A DNA stretch of 64,000 nt from Anaerolineaceae bacterium (GTDB lineage: Bacteria > Chloroflexota > Anaerolineae > Aggregatilineales > Phototrophicaceae), in contig JACKCH010000012.1 of the NCBI GenBank assembly GCA_020634115.1, positions 248,001 to 312,000 of the forward strand. The letters run 5' to 3'. Numbering within the stretch: the stretch's first letter is position 1; each line of letters starts with the position of its first letter. The notes under the pieces are model-generated. The model was not told the DNA's origin and ran no database searches. It worked only from the letters and a program-made list of their open reading frames with translations. The position numbers were made by a program, and so were the translations under genes. Shown piece after piece: positions 51,509 through 61,084 of the stretch.

Positions 51509-54500
51509 TTAGTCAATAGCACTGATGTTCGGTAGGTAACTGGATAGCCCCAATAACAGCATAAATACGAGCGATAAGTCCTGGACAAACACGCTGTTAT
51601 CAATCAATCCATGACTAACTAGATTCACCATACTGCCGATAGTGCCGACGGTAACAGCCAGGAGTACGCCACGTTCTTGTCGTGTAACTCGATGGGCACG
51701 CGCTATGTTTTTCCAGAAAAACACCTGTAACCAGAGCAAAATAGCGATACCGCCAAAGCCTAGACGTACCCAAAAATCAAGAATGATGTTATGGGGGTGG
51801 GATAGGTTGGGTTCTTGCCAGGCGTCGGGCAGGATATAGTGTCCGCGAAAGGCGTATAAGAACTGGTCAAGTCCCAGGCCGGTAAGGGGATAGTCATGAA
51901 TAATATTCAGGGCGCTCTGCCAGACGCGCAAGCGGAAAAAGTTGGTCCCGCTGGTGAAATCCAGCACACGAGCAAAGCGCGCCGATTGCAGTGATACTGC
52001 AAATAGTCCCCCACCCGTGACGACCATACTCACCAGGATTTTCCAGGTGTGACGCGGCCAGACCAGAAGCAGTAGAACGGCGACACTTATCGGTATGCCG
52101 ATAAAAATCGCTCCGACACTCTGGCTGAGAAAAGCGGCAGCCAGCATGAACAGCAGACTTATTCCAGCAGCAGCCCGGCGGCGGGTATCCGTTTGAATTA
52201 GCAAGTAGCTCAGGGCGAAAGGAATGCAGCGTCCCAGGAAAAGGCCGACATTATTGGGTGAGCCGTAGACACTGGCAAGGCGGCGCGCGCCTTCCTCCGC
52301 CGTGATGGTTGCCTCGCCCTGGAAATACGTCCACAGGCCGATCAGCGCCACGAGAAGTCCCGCTGCGAGAAGGGCATCCACAATGCGGGTGATGGCTTTT
52401 CGATCTAAATGGCTGGTGCGAAATATCCCGTAGAAGAGGGCCGGCTCAATAATGATGACGCGCAGTTCAGTGAGTGCCGGTGCATGGTAAGTTGCCCAGG
52501 TGAGCGATACGATGCCCAAAACAGCCCAGGCAATCACGCCAATATCTAGTGGTGTAAGTGATGTCAGGCTGTAGGGTAGTGGGAGAAGCCCTGTACCCGC
52601 CTGACGTAACCTGCCCCAAACCGCGAATTGACGTAGAATCCACACCCCACTGGTTATCAGTATCATCAATTCTGCCATCGGGAAGGCAAAACGATAGAGT
52701 TCTACCGGGAACAGGAAAAATGGCGACCAGAAGATCACCAGCATTAGCCCCAGGTCAAGCCGGTTGTAGATCACGACGAATAAAATCGCCACCGCAGCCA
52801 GTGTGAGCAGAAACCCTGGTTCAAGATAGATCAAGCCTGCCGTGAGTATCGCAATGAGCAATTGGGCGGATTCTTTCTTAAAAATGTGCGGGATGCCATC
52901 TCCCCAGGTGAGCATCATACCGGCTAACAGGGCAATAGATGTTGTGACGCTAATTATCAATTGACTGGTGCTACCCACGAGTGTCGTAAGTGGGCTTAAC
53001 CACTGTAACCCGCGTCGCCAGGGAACTAGGCTGGCGGAGATCAGGGTGGCCGCCGCGCCTGCGAGGGTTGCCACCCATCCGATGGTAATCTGGTCGTTAT
53101 ACGGTGCGGCCAGGTCACCGGAACTCACGGCGAACCCGGCTAATGCCCAGCGATCCCAACCCCGGTCTGCGACTATATGAAGCGTGTGTTGGGTATCGCT
53201 CAGATTACGGGCAACCGGTACAAGCGAAAGCTGGGGGGTGTGGGTGTCGCTTGTCAATACAATGTAAGCGTTACCGGACGCATCCTGTGGCGTGTCGTTG
53301 GCGGGCAGTCCGTCAATGGTGGGATAAAGATAGGCTGTGTAGTCATCTTTGCGCAGGAGCAGGGATACAGCGCTTCCAGAAAATTCAAAGTCGAGTTGGC
53401 TATCGTTGAGCCAGCCGATGTCCGCGCCCAATTCGCCAAACGTCCAGACGCCGCTGTACTGTGCATAGCGCGTTTGCGGGTGAAACAGTCCATTCTGCGC
53501 CGAGTCGGATTGTTCCCGGTTCGATAGAGCTTCCCAGAGCGGGGTCGGCTGTTGATTCGGGTATATCAGCGCGAATCCCCACTGAGGATCATCCTCCGGC
53601 GCGGCAGGCTGCCACTGTTGTAAGACCATCCCCGCCATCCAGGGCCATTCGCGTTCCGCGCGGCTCAGGGCTTGCAGAGTGTAATTGATCTGCTGTTCTG
53701 CTGTGACCTGTCCCCAGATCGAAGGAGAACTCGTCCAGTCTGTGGGCAGGCTGTTCCAGCCCCAATTGCTGGCCCAGATGGGTTTCGTGCCGTCTCCGTT
53801 TTCGACCATGATTTCACGCAGCGCGACCACACGAGAGAAGTTCAATGTGTTCGCACTTATCGTGTGGTCTTCCGGGCTGGTGTCAAAACCGTAGGGCTTG
53901 GCGGCGACGGCATCCATAAAGTCGCCAGCATTAAGCGCGTAGAGGTTTTGCAGATACTGTATGTCGCTGATATTGCGCGGGCCGGTTTCCGTGGTGGGGG
54001 CGAGTGCCGCCAAAATGACCTGTGCAGAGGGGTCGGCGCTGTGGATCGCGCGATAGGCGGCCTGGAGCAGCGCCAGATAGTCGGCAGGGTGGGGGTCTAA
54101 ATCACCCCAGGCGGCGGTTAAGTTAGGTTCATCCCATATCTGGTAAAAATCTATATCGTTCTGGTAGCGTTGGGCGAATTGGGCTGTGAATCCGGCAAAA
54201 GTTTCGGGATTTTCGGGTGGGGCTGTGGGGTTTTCAGATGCAAGTTGGGTACGCGCCCATTGAGGGGTATTGACAAAAACGGCAATCAGGTGCAGTTCGG
54301 GATGCTGTTGGAGGGCGCTCATCATAGCGTCCCATTGTTCCCAATCGTATTGTCCTTCTTGCGTTTCGATGGTGTCCCAGGGAACAAGCTGGCGTATCCA
54401 GTTGATTCCGGCTTGCCCCATCCATTGAAATTGTTGTTCGATCTCGTCGCCAGCATAGAGCGTGAGGTCGGCGTTGACGCCCAGGCGCGGTACACGATAG

Positions 54501-54640
54501 GGTAGATTAGCGTCCTGGGTAGGGTCTGCATAGCCGCGTAGAATGAAGTCGCGCTGCTCGATGGTTACAAAGGTCGTGACTAAACTGCCGATCAGCGTCG
54601 CCAGCGCCACCCCAAATATGAGAAATGAGCGATTAATCAT
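51509..54640 (-). CDS. Fusion of a GH-A-like extracellular domain and an O-antigen-ligase-like membrane domain
   Basis: This 1043-residue protein has a membrane helix at about residues 5-26. A clan GH-A-like barrel follows (about 45-385) with the WDEPNL motif (Glu171 at the acid/base position). Next come a beta-rich linker (about 395-510) and 12 or more membrane helices resembling Wzy/WaaL proteins, with the SPNNVGLFLGR and LTGLGLDQFLYAF segments and LSHPHNIILDFWVRLG. The usual strand-7 nucleophile motif (EFGW type) reads SNWGW, with Asn292 where Glu should be. The barrel may thus bind rather than cut glycan. It follows the G5/propeller lipoprotein gene by 3 nt. Confidence 0.88.
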   Translation of the reverse strand: MINRSFLIFGVALATLIGSLVTTFVTIEQRDFILRGYADPTQDANLPYRVPRLGVNADLTLYAGDEIEQQFQWMGQAGINWIRQLVPWDTIETQEGQYDWEQWDAMMSALQQHPELHLIAVFVNTPQWARTQLASENPTAPPENPETFAGFTAQFAQRYQNDIDFYQIWDEPNLTAAWGDLDPHPADYLALLQAAYRAIHSADPSAQVILAALAPTTETGPRNISDIQYLQNLYALNAGDFMDAVAAKPYGFDTSPEDHTISANTLNFSRVVALREIMVENGDGTKPIWASNWGWNSLPTDWTSSPSIWGQVTAEQQINYTLQALSRAEREWPWMAGMVLQQWQPAAPEDDPQWGFALIYPNQQPTPLWEALSNREQSDSAQNGLFHPQTRYAQYSGVWTFGELGADIGWLNDSQLDFEFSGSAVSLLLRKDDYTAYLYPTIDGLPANDTPQDASGNAYIVLTSDTHTPQLSLVPVARNLSDTQHTLHIVADRGWDRWALAGFAVSSGDLAAPYNDQITIGWVATLAGAAATLISASLVPWRRGLQWLSPLTTLVGSTSQLIISVTTSIALLAGMMLTWGDGIPHIFKKESAQLLIAILTAGLIYLEPGFLLTLAAVAILFVVIYNRLDLGLMLVIFWSPFFLFPVELYRFAFPMAELMILITSGVWILRQFAVWGRLRQAGTGLLPLPYSLTSLTPLDIGVIAWAVLGIVSLTWATYHAPALTELRVIIIEPALFYGIFRTSHLDRKAITRIVDALLAAGLLVALIGLWTYFQGEATITAEEGARRLASVYGSPNNVGLFLGRCIPFALSYLLIQTDTRRRAAAGISLLFMLAAAFLSQSVGAIFIGIPISVAVLLLLVWPRHTWKILVSMVVTGGGLFAVSLQSARFARVLDFTSGTNFFRLRVWQSALNIIHDYPLTGLGLDQFLYAFRGHYILPDAWQEPNLSHPHNIILDFWVRLGFGGIAILLWLQVFFWKNIARAHRVTRQERGVLLAVTVGTIGSMVNLVSHGLIDNSVFVQDLSLVFMLLLGLSSYLPNISAID

Positions 54641-54643
54641 GCG

Positions 54644-56248
54644 TTATTTCCACACTGGGTCTGATGCACCGCTGTCCAGAGTCAACTGGTGTGCGACGCC
54701 AGAATCGACGGCGATAATCCACAAGTTGCCCTGGTAGATGAACGCGATTTCGCGCCCATCGGGACTCCAGCTAATCTGTTGGGGTGCCTTCAGTCCGGGG
54801 AGTGTTTTGTCTGGTGGGAAAACCACTCGCGCATTGCTGCCGTCACGGTCTGCTACCACAAGGTCATATTCACCGCTGATGCTGCTGGCAGCATCCCGTG
54901 AGCGCAGATAGGCCAGATAAACCAACGGGAATTCACTATCTGGTTGTGTGATTTCTGGTGAGTAGACCGGGTCTGACCAGATTCCCGCCCCTTTAACGAT
55001 GTCGGCGCTGAAACTCCCCTCGGCGTCGGTAATGGCTATATTGAAAATCGGGCTTTTCTCCGGGAGTTCCTGGCCTAACGGCGCACCGTGAACCGTCGTT
55101 GCCAACAGTAACCCATCGGGCGACCAGGAGATGGTTGCCCGCCATGACCAATCCGCATCGGTGCGAAAGGCAGGATAAGTGAGTAGTGGCGGGTCAAGCA
55201 CCTGTTCTTCCAGGTTGACCAGTCCGATCTGATCGGCCTGTACCCAGGCCAGACGTGCGCCATCCGGCGACCATTGGTAGTTTGTTCCCCACCAAGCATA
55301 CAGGCCGCCGGTAGAGCGTTCCAGAATCTCATCCACATTGATGGCCTGTCCGGTGGTCGGGTCAATGCGCATCTGCCACAGGTCGTTGTGCGCACGCCAT
55401 CCAGGTGCGACCCCTGGCGTGGCCTCAGCCGTAGAATAGACAATGGTGTTTTGTAAGCCGGGGACCCAATCCGCATAGAGTAGATCGCTTGGAACCAGTT
55501 GTACGGGGTCTTGATTCTGGGTGATGTCGGGAAGAATCCAGAGTTGATTGAAGCCGGTGTCATCCTGAGTATTGTCAAAGGTGCTGCGGGTGTACAAGAG
55601 TGTTCGTCTATCCGACGAAAGTCGGAATACGCGGCCATCGAGATCGCTTTGCTCGGTTAAGGGGCGTTTGTTGGTACTGCTGCCCTGAATGACCCAGGCC
55701 GCCCCGTGATTAATGTAGGTGAGTGTGCCGGTGATTGGAATCGGCTCAATTTCACCCGTAGGGCCAACATAGATCACTTCATCCTGGGGGGTGACAATTT
55801 CAGTGCGGCGGATTTCTACCGGGTTTTCGCGTTGGACTCCGTCATCCAGGTAGACTCGATAGCAGATTTCTAAAAGGCCGTTTTTACCGGCCTGGCCGAC
55901 ACGTTGTTCGCCTGGTGGTAGTCCCTCATACAACACTGTCCGTTGGTTATAGGGCACTTCCTGTTGTTCACAATCGGTTCGTTCTTCGACGCGCACGATG
56001 GTGATTCGGAGGCCATCGCTGATTTGTGTGAATTTTTGCGGATTCACGCGGTCAAGCTCGCCAAGCTCAATTCCAACCTGCGGGTCTGATAGAAATTCAC
56101 CTACCGTGACCGGCAATCCATAGGAAAAAACACGCTCACGGCCATCGGCAATGACCGTAATCTGCATATCAGTTGAAGTCTCTGTGGGCGCACAGGCGGC
56201 GAGTGTTATCATAACAAGTATGAGTATTGTGATTAGTCGTAGTCGCAT
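54644..56248 (-). CDS. Lipoprotein with DUF348/G5-like domains and a TolB-type propeller
   Basis: This 534-residue protein has a lipoprotein signal ending in LAAC (Cys19). Next is a short ubiquitin-like DUF348 region (about 27-90: ITVIADGRERVFSYGLPVTVGEFL). A G5-like domain follows (about 90-165, with YEGLPPGEQRVGQAGKNG), then a propeller (about 200-534) with TolB/PD40 blades such as YQWSPDGARLAWV, ISWSPDGLLLATT and ISWSPDGREIAFI. G5 domains bind glycans in cell-wall proteins. The ATG at 56248 sits close to AAGAAAT; a TTG at 56281 is not supported. It is followed directly by the GH-A/ligase fusion. Confidence 0.85.
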   Translation of the reverse strand: MRLRLITILILVMITLAACAPTETSTDMQITVIADGRERVFSYGLPVTVGEFLSDPQVGIELGELDRVNPQKFTQISDGLRITIVRVEERTDCEQQEVPYNQRTVLYEGLPPGEQRVGQAGKNGLLEICYRVYLDDGVQRENPVEIRRTEIVTPQDEVIYVGPTGEIEPIPITGTLTYINHGAAWVIQGSSTNKRPLTEQSDLDGRVFRLSSDRRTLLYTRSTFDNTQDDTGFNQLWILPDITQNQDPVQLVPSDLLYADWVPGLQNTIVYSTAEATPGVAPGWRAHNDLWQMRIDPTTGQAINVDEILERSTGGLYAWWGTNYQWSPDGARLAWVQADQIGLVNLEEQVLDPPLLTYPAFRTDADWSWRATISWSPDGLLLATTVHGAPLGQELPEKSPIFNIAITDAEGSFSADIVKGAGIWSDPVYSPEITQPDSEFPLVYLAYLRSRDAASSISGEYDLVVADRDGSNARVVFPPDKTLPGLKAPQQISWSPDGREIAFIYQGNLWIIAVDSGVAHQLTLDSGASDPVWK

Positions 56249-56384
56249 ATTTCTTAAATGTATACACCTATGGATTCGCAAGATTCACAACTCGTCGCAC
56301 TGTCAAACCAAGCCGAACGAGTGGATTGATCGCTGGTGTTGCTGTGCGAGGCGATATTCAGCTTAGATTTTACGTCCTATAGAT

Positions 56385-56418
56385 TATCCCGGCCCTACCT
56401 GGATAGGCAAGGCCGGGA
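56385..56418 (-). terminator. Hairpin downstream of the PKD lipoprotein gene
   Basis: ATCCCGGCC pairs perfectly with GGCCGGGAT (9 bp) with a smaller inner CCTA/TAGG stem. It lies 24 nt after the PKD gene stop on the minus strand. No T-run follows, so termination is likely but not certain. Confidence 0.5.
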
Positions 56419-56442
56419 TTATAGCAGGCATTCGTTCTACTG

Positions 56443-59400
56443 TTACGGTTTCCAATCCGGGTCGGTATCGTTGGCACCATTGTTGGTCAGCCGTGTCGGT
56501 ACGTTGGATATATCCAGCGAATAGATTTCGTTATTGCCATCTCTATCTGTGACGAAGGTCAGAAATTCGTCATTTGGCGAGATTACTGGGCTGTTGTCGT
56601 TGGACGTATCGGTTGTGAGCTGCGTGATATTGCTGCCATCACTTAGCATGTAGTACAGATCATTATCGCCGTTGCGGTCTGACACAAAGACGATCCGATT
56701 CCCGGTCGCCGACCATGCCGGTTGGCTATCGTTTGCCGTTGAGTCTGATAGGCGTATCAGTCCAGAGCCATCACTGTTCATGTCATATATCTGGCTCAGA
56801 CCATCTCGATCAGAAACAAAGATGATTTGATTGCCAACTGGCGCCCACGCAGGTTGACTGTCGTTGGCTGTGGCGTCAGAAATTTGCGTGACGCCAGAGC
56901 CGTCACTGTTCATGATGTAAATCTGATTCAGTCCATCACGGTTCGTGGTGAAAACGATCTGGTTGCCGTTGGATGACCAATCCGGTTGGCTGTCGCTGGC
57001 CGGATTATCAGTCAACCGGACTACATTGGAGCCATCGGCGTTCATCACGTAGATTTCGTTGTTGCCGTCGCGGTCAGAGACAAAAACCACTTTGCTGCCG
57101 TCGGGTGACCAGGCGGGTTGGCTGTTGTTGCCGCCGTTGCTGGTGATGCGCCCAACGGTTGCACCGTCGGCGGTCATGGCATAGATTTCATTATTGCCAT
57201 CCCGATTCGAGGTGAACATGATGCGATAGTCCGGTGGCGCGGATTGGTTGACACTGATGGCCGCCGTGAAGGGTTGGCTGGAGCCGCCCGGGCCAGAGAC
57301 GGTGAGCGAGACAGTGAACGTACCGGCATTGTTGAAGGTGTAGAAGGGGTTCTGGTCAGCGCTGGAACCACCATCGCCGAAGTCCCAGAGCCAGGCGGTA
57401 ATGTCGCCAGAAGAGGTGTCCGTGAACTGTACGGCAAGTGGTGCATCGCCGGTGGTGGGGTTGACCGTGAAGCCAGCCACCGGAGCGGCAGGGGCGGGTT
57501 GATTGACAGTGATGGCCGCCGTGAAGGGTTGGCTGGAGCCGCCCGGGCCAGAGACGGTAAGGGAGACAGTGAACGGGCCAGCGTTATTGAAGGTGTAGAA
57601 GGGGTTCTGGTCAGCGCTGGTACCGCCATCGCCAAAGTCCCAGAGCCAGGCAGTGATGCTGCCGGAAGACGAGTCAGTGAACTGAACGCCGAGCGGCGCA
57701 TCGCCGGTGGTGGGGTTGGCCGTGAAGCCAGCCACCGGAGCGGCAGGGGCGGGTTGATTGACAGTGATGGCCGCCGTGAAGGGTTGGCTGGAGCCGCCCG
57801 GGCCAGAGACGGTGAGTGAGACGGTAAACGTCCCGGCGTTATTGAAGGTGTAGAAGGGGTTCTGGTCAGCGCTGGTACCGCCATCGCCAAAGTCCCAGAA
57901 CCAGGCAGCGATGTTGCCGGAAGACGAGTCAGTGAACTGAACGCCGAGCGGCGCATCGCCGGTGGTGGGGTTGGCGGTGAAGCCAGCCACCGGAGCGGCA
58001 GGGGCAGGTTGGTTGACAGTGATAGTCGCTGTGAAGGGTTGGCTGGAGCCGCCCGGGCCAGAGACGGTGAGTGAGACGGTAAACGTCCCGGCGTTATTGA
58101 AGGTGTAGAAGGGGTTCTGGTCAGCGCTGGTACCACCGTCGCCGAAGTCCCAGAACCAGCCTGTGATGCTGCCGGAAGAGGCATCGGTGAACTGCACCGC
58201 GAGGGGGGCATCGCCGGTAGTGGGGTTGGCGGTGAAGCCAGCTACCGGGGCAGCGGGCGCGGGTTGGTTGACAGTGATGGCCGCCGTGAACGGTTGGCTG
58301 GAACCGCCCGGGCCAGAGACGGTGAGTGAGACGGTAAACGTACCGGCATTGTTGAAGGTGTAGAGCGGGTTCTGGTCGGTGCTAGAGCCACCGTCGCCAA
58401 AGTCCCAGAACCAGCCTGTAATGCTGCCGGAAGAGGTATCGGTGAACTGCACCGCGAGGGGTGCGTCGCCAACAGTGGGGTTGGCGGTGAAGCCAGCCAC
58501 CGGAGCGGCAGGGGCAGGTTGGTTGACTGTGATGGCCGCCGTGAAGGGTTGGCTGGAGCCGCCGGGGCCAGAGACGGTAAGCGAGACAGTGAACGTACCG
58601 GCATTGTTGAAGGTGTAGAGCGGGTTCTGGTCAGTGCTGGAGCCACCATCACCGAAGTCCCAGAACCAGCCTGTGATGTTGCCGGAAGACGAGTCAGTGA
58701 ACTGAACGCCGAGCGGCGCATCGCCGGTGGTGGGGTTGGCGGTGAAGCCAGCCACCGGAGCGGCAGGGGCGGGTTGATTGACAGTGATGGCCGCCGTGAA
58801 GGGTTGGCTGGAGCCGCCCGGGCCAGAGACCGTGAGCGAGACAGTGAACGTACCGGCATTGTTGAAGGTGTAGAACGGGTTCTGGTCAGTGCTGGAGCCA
58901 CCGTCGCCAAAGTCCCAGAGCCAGGCAGTGATGTCACCCGAAGAGGAATCAGAGAACTGAACTCCAAGAGGAGCATCGCCTGCAGTGGGGTTGGCGGTGA
59001 AACCGGCAGTCGGTGGATTGGCAACAGCGCTTACTGTGATGGTTGCCTGGGCGCTGTCTGTGCCGCCTGTGCCGTTGATCTGAAGGGTCGCTGTGTATGT
59101 TCCTGCCGCTGAGTAGGTATGGTTGGGATTGACTTCGGTGCTGGTTGCGCCGTCGCCAAAATCCCAGGCATAAGAAAGATTCTCACCGGAAGATTGATTT
59201 GTGAATTGCACAGCGAGTGGGGCCGGGCCATCACTTTTGTCTACGGCAAAAGCCGCGACGGATGGTGGTATCGGGTTGGTGGCACTGATGGTCGCATCGG
59301 CGCTATCCGTGCCGCCCGGGCCGGTCACATTCAGCACGACGGTATACGTGCCGGCTGTCTGATAGGTGTAGGTTGGGTTTTGGTCGGTGCTGGTGCCGCC

Positions 59401-60885
59401 GTCGCCGAAATCCCAACTGTATCCGCTGATGTCGCCCGTGGACTGATTCGTGAAACTTACTGTCAGCGGGACTTCACCGGAGGATTTGTCCGAGCTGAAG
59501 GCGGCAACCGGTGCGTTGGGCGGTTGTGTGACGGTGATTGTGGTTGTCGTCTCGCTCTGTCCACCGGGGCCAATGGCGATGAGTTTCGCCGTGTATGTGC
59601 CAGCATTATTGTAAGTATAAAGCGGGTCTTGATCGGTGCTGGTGCCACCATCGCCGAAATCCCAACTGTATCCGCTAATGTCACCCGTAGACTGATTTGT
59701 GAATTGAATCGTCAAAGGTGCATCACCACTGGCTGGGTTGAGGCCGAATGCGGCGGTTGGCGCGGGAATTACCGGGTCTTCTACTGTGATTTTACGGGTT
59801 ACGCTGGATGATCCGCCCGTCCCGGTAACGGTTAAAATGACATTATAGGTGCCTACATTCACGAAGGTGTGAGCGGGGCTATGCTCGTTGCTGGTGGCGC
59901 CGTCGCCAAAAGCCCAGCTATAGGTGTCAATTTGTCCAGTAGATTGATCGGTGAACTGGATGGCTAAAGGCGATGGGCCTGAGGTTTTATCCTGCGTAAA
60001 TCCGGCAACCGGAGCCGCTGTACTCTGGACGTTGATTTGACGTGACACATTTGATGATCCGCCGGGGCCAGCGACGGTAAGCGTTACTGTAAACAGGCCG
60101 GGATTACGAAAAGTGTGGGTCGGGTTGGGTTCAGGGCTGCTGCCACCATCCCCGAAGTTCCAGCTATAGCTGGTGATATTTCCGCTTGACTGATTCAGGA
60201 AGTGAACCACCAGCGGCGTTTGCCCGACTGTGCGATCCTGTGTAAATGCGGCGATTGGACGCGGGATGGTGGGTGTGGCCGACGGAATCGGTGTTGGTAC
60301 CTGATTCTGGATGCGAATGTTATTGACGGTTGTGATCAGGCTGGTTCCATCGCGGAGGGTGACGCGCAACCGCAGTTGATAGAGACTATCCTGGATAGTT
60401 GTCGTGTTCCAAATGCCGAGTAAACCGTTCAGCACAGGGGTTTGTACAATCCCGCTGGCTGGAAACCATAAATTGCCCGGATTCGGGTCTGGGCCATATT
60501 CAAGTTGGTATTGCAGGAACTGTGGATGAATAGCCGCGCCGAGTACCTGAACATTGCCAGCGACCACGTTGCCTGGAATAGGGGATAAAATCACAATACT
60601 AATTGGCAATGGCGTATTGGTGGGTTGGATAATGCTGGGCGGAACGATTGCGGTTGGTATTTGACCAATTTGGGTAGTGGGTAGGGTGATGGGTGTCAGT
60701 GTAACCGGGAGTGTGGTAGGCACGCCTCCAACCGAGACTTCCGTTCGTGTCGGAAGCGGTGTGTTCGTTGGCGCCAATGTTAATTCAAGTTGCTGCTCCG
60801 GTGCATTGGTCAGGTTACACGCGGCAACCAAGAATATAAGGAGTAGGAGTAAAGGGATGATTCTTTGCTCTTTTCTTGTTGCCAT
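56443..60885 (-). CDS. Large lipoprotein with 12 PKD domains and a C-terminal PD40 propeller
   Basis: This 1480-residue exported protein has a lipobox ending in AAC (Cys23) and a Thr/Pro-rich stalk. A beta domain (about 95-195) precedes 12 consecutive PKD domains (about 210-1210), each with the (D/N)FGDG.(S/T)S core and ending in GPGGSS-type turns. The last seven PKD units are nearly identical 85-residue repeats. Six PD40/TolB blades (FVSDRDGNNEIY type) follow to the C-terminus, closing in DPDWKP. It is probably a long surface stalk that presents a propeller for binding. AAAGGA precedes the ATG. No protease or sugar-cleaving domain is visible. Confidence 0.92.
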   Translation of the reverse strand: MATRKEQRIIPLLLLLIFLVAACNLTNAPEQQLELTLAPTNTPLPTRTEVSVGGVPTTLPVTLTPITLPTTQIGQIPTAIVPPSIIQPTNTPLPISIVILSPIPGNVVAGNVQVLGAAIHPQFLQYQLEYGPDPNPGNLWFPASGIVQTPVLNGLLGIWNTTTIQDSLYQLRLRVTLRDGTSLITTVNNIRIQNQVPTPIPSATPTIPRPIAAFTQDRTVGQTPLVVHFLNQSSGNITSYSWNFGDGGSSPEPNPTHTFRNPGLFTVTLTVAGPGGSSNVSRQINVQSTAAPVAGFTQDKTSGPSPLAIQFTDQSTGQIDTYSWAFGDGATSNEHSPAHTFVNVGTYNVILTVTGTGGSSSVTRKITVEDPVIPAPTAAFGLNPASGDAPLTIQFTNQSTGDISGYSWDFGDGGTSTDQDPLYTYNNAGTYTAKLIAIGPGGQSETTTTITVTQPPNAPVAAFSSDKSSGEVPLTVSFTNQSTGDISGYSWDFGDGGTSTDQNPTYTYQTAGTYTVVLNVTGPGGTDSADATISATNPIPPSVAAFAVDKSDGPAPLAVQFTNQSSGENLSYAWDFGDGATSTEVNPNHTYSAAGTYTATLQINGTGGTDSAQATITVSAVANPPTAGFTANPTAGDAPLGVQFSDSSSGDITAWLWDFGDGGSSTDQNPFYTFNNAGTFTVSLTVSGPGGSSQPFTAAITVNQPAPAAPVAGFTANPTTGDAPLGVQFTDSSSGNITGWFWDFGDGGSSTDQNPLYTFNNAGTFTVSLTVSGPGGSSQPFTAAITVNQPAPAAPVAGFTANPTVGDAPLAVQFTDTSSGSITGWFWDFGDGGSSTDQNPLYTFNNAGTFTVSLTVSGPGGSSQPFTAAITVNQPAPAAPVAGFTANPTTGDAPLAVQFTDASSGSITGWFWDFGDGGTSADQNPFYTFNNAGTFTVSLTVSGPGGSSQPFTATITVNQPAPAAPVAGFTANPTTGDAPLGVQFTDSSSGNIAAWFWDFGDGGTSADQNPFYTFNNAGTFTVSLTVSGPGGSSQPFTAAITVNQPAPAAPVAGFTANPTTGDAPLGVQFTDSSSGSITAWLWDFGDGGTSADQNPFYTFNNAGPFTVSLTVSGPGGSSQPFTAAITVNQPAPAAPVAGFTVNPTTGDAPLAVQFTDTSSGDITAWLWDFGDGGSSADQNPFYTFNNAGTFTVSLTVSGPGGSSQPFTAAISVNQSAPPDYRIMFTSNRDGNNEIYAMTADGATVGRITSNGGNNSQPAWSPDGSKVVFVSDRDGNNEIYVMNADGSNVVRLTDNPASDSQPDWSSNGNQIVFTTNRDGLNQIYIMNSDGSGVTQISDATANDSQPAWAPVGNQIIFVSDRDGLSQIYDMNSDGSGLIRLSDSTANDSQPAWSATGNRIVFVSDRNGDNDLYYMLSDGSNITQLTTDTSNDNSPVISPNDEFLTFVTDRDGNNEIYSLDISNVPTRLTNNGANDTDPDWKP
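57250..59010. repeat. Tandem array of about seven 255-bp repeats
   Basis: The same sequence block recurs exactly every 255 bp: the anchor ccgccgtgaa or a close variant appears at 57261, 57516, 57771, 58026, 58281, 58536 and 58791. Each unit encodes one PKD domain. No unit is out of frame. Confidence 0.92.
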
Positions 60886-60937
60886 TGAGAATCCTTTCTT
60901 ACTGTTACGACGTGCTCTGAGAATGAAACTACTATGG

Positions 60938-60966
60938 ATTATATCAGCTTATGGCGAATATGTACC
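60938..60966 (-). promoter_or_regulatory. Possible promoter for the PKD lipoprotein gene
   Basis: GGTACA (60961-60966), a 17-nt spacer, then TATAAT (60938-60943) on the minus strand, about 53 nt before the start. The -35 is weak. Confidence 0.4.
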
Positions 60967-60994
60967 TGACGGGTGCTGGGCTATCACTATTTGC

Positions 60995-61023
60995 TTGTGA
61001 CTGCAGCGGAGTGATGCTACACT
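60995..61023 (+). promoter_or_regulatory. Promoter for the response regulator/kinase pair
   Basis: TTGTGA (60995-61000), a 17-nt spacer, then TACACT (61018-61023), 61 nt upstream of the ATG at 61085. Confidence 0.55.
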
Positions 61024-61084
61024 GAGTCTATAGATGCATGCTATTAATAGCGTTATGCAGTGGGCAGGGTGGGTAGGTGAGTTC

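Noticed and set aside
57174..58211. A long second open frame on the same strand within the PKD repeat region
   Set aside because: It is a shifted reading of the 255-bp repeats; the repeat unit length is a multiple of three, so one open phase stays open through every copy. The encoded Ser/Pro/Leu text has no known fold.
57250..59010. CRISPR-like periodicity
   Set aside because: The repeat unit is 255 bp, coding and without spacers, so it is not a CRISPR array.
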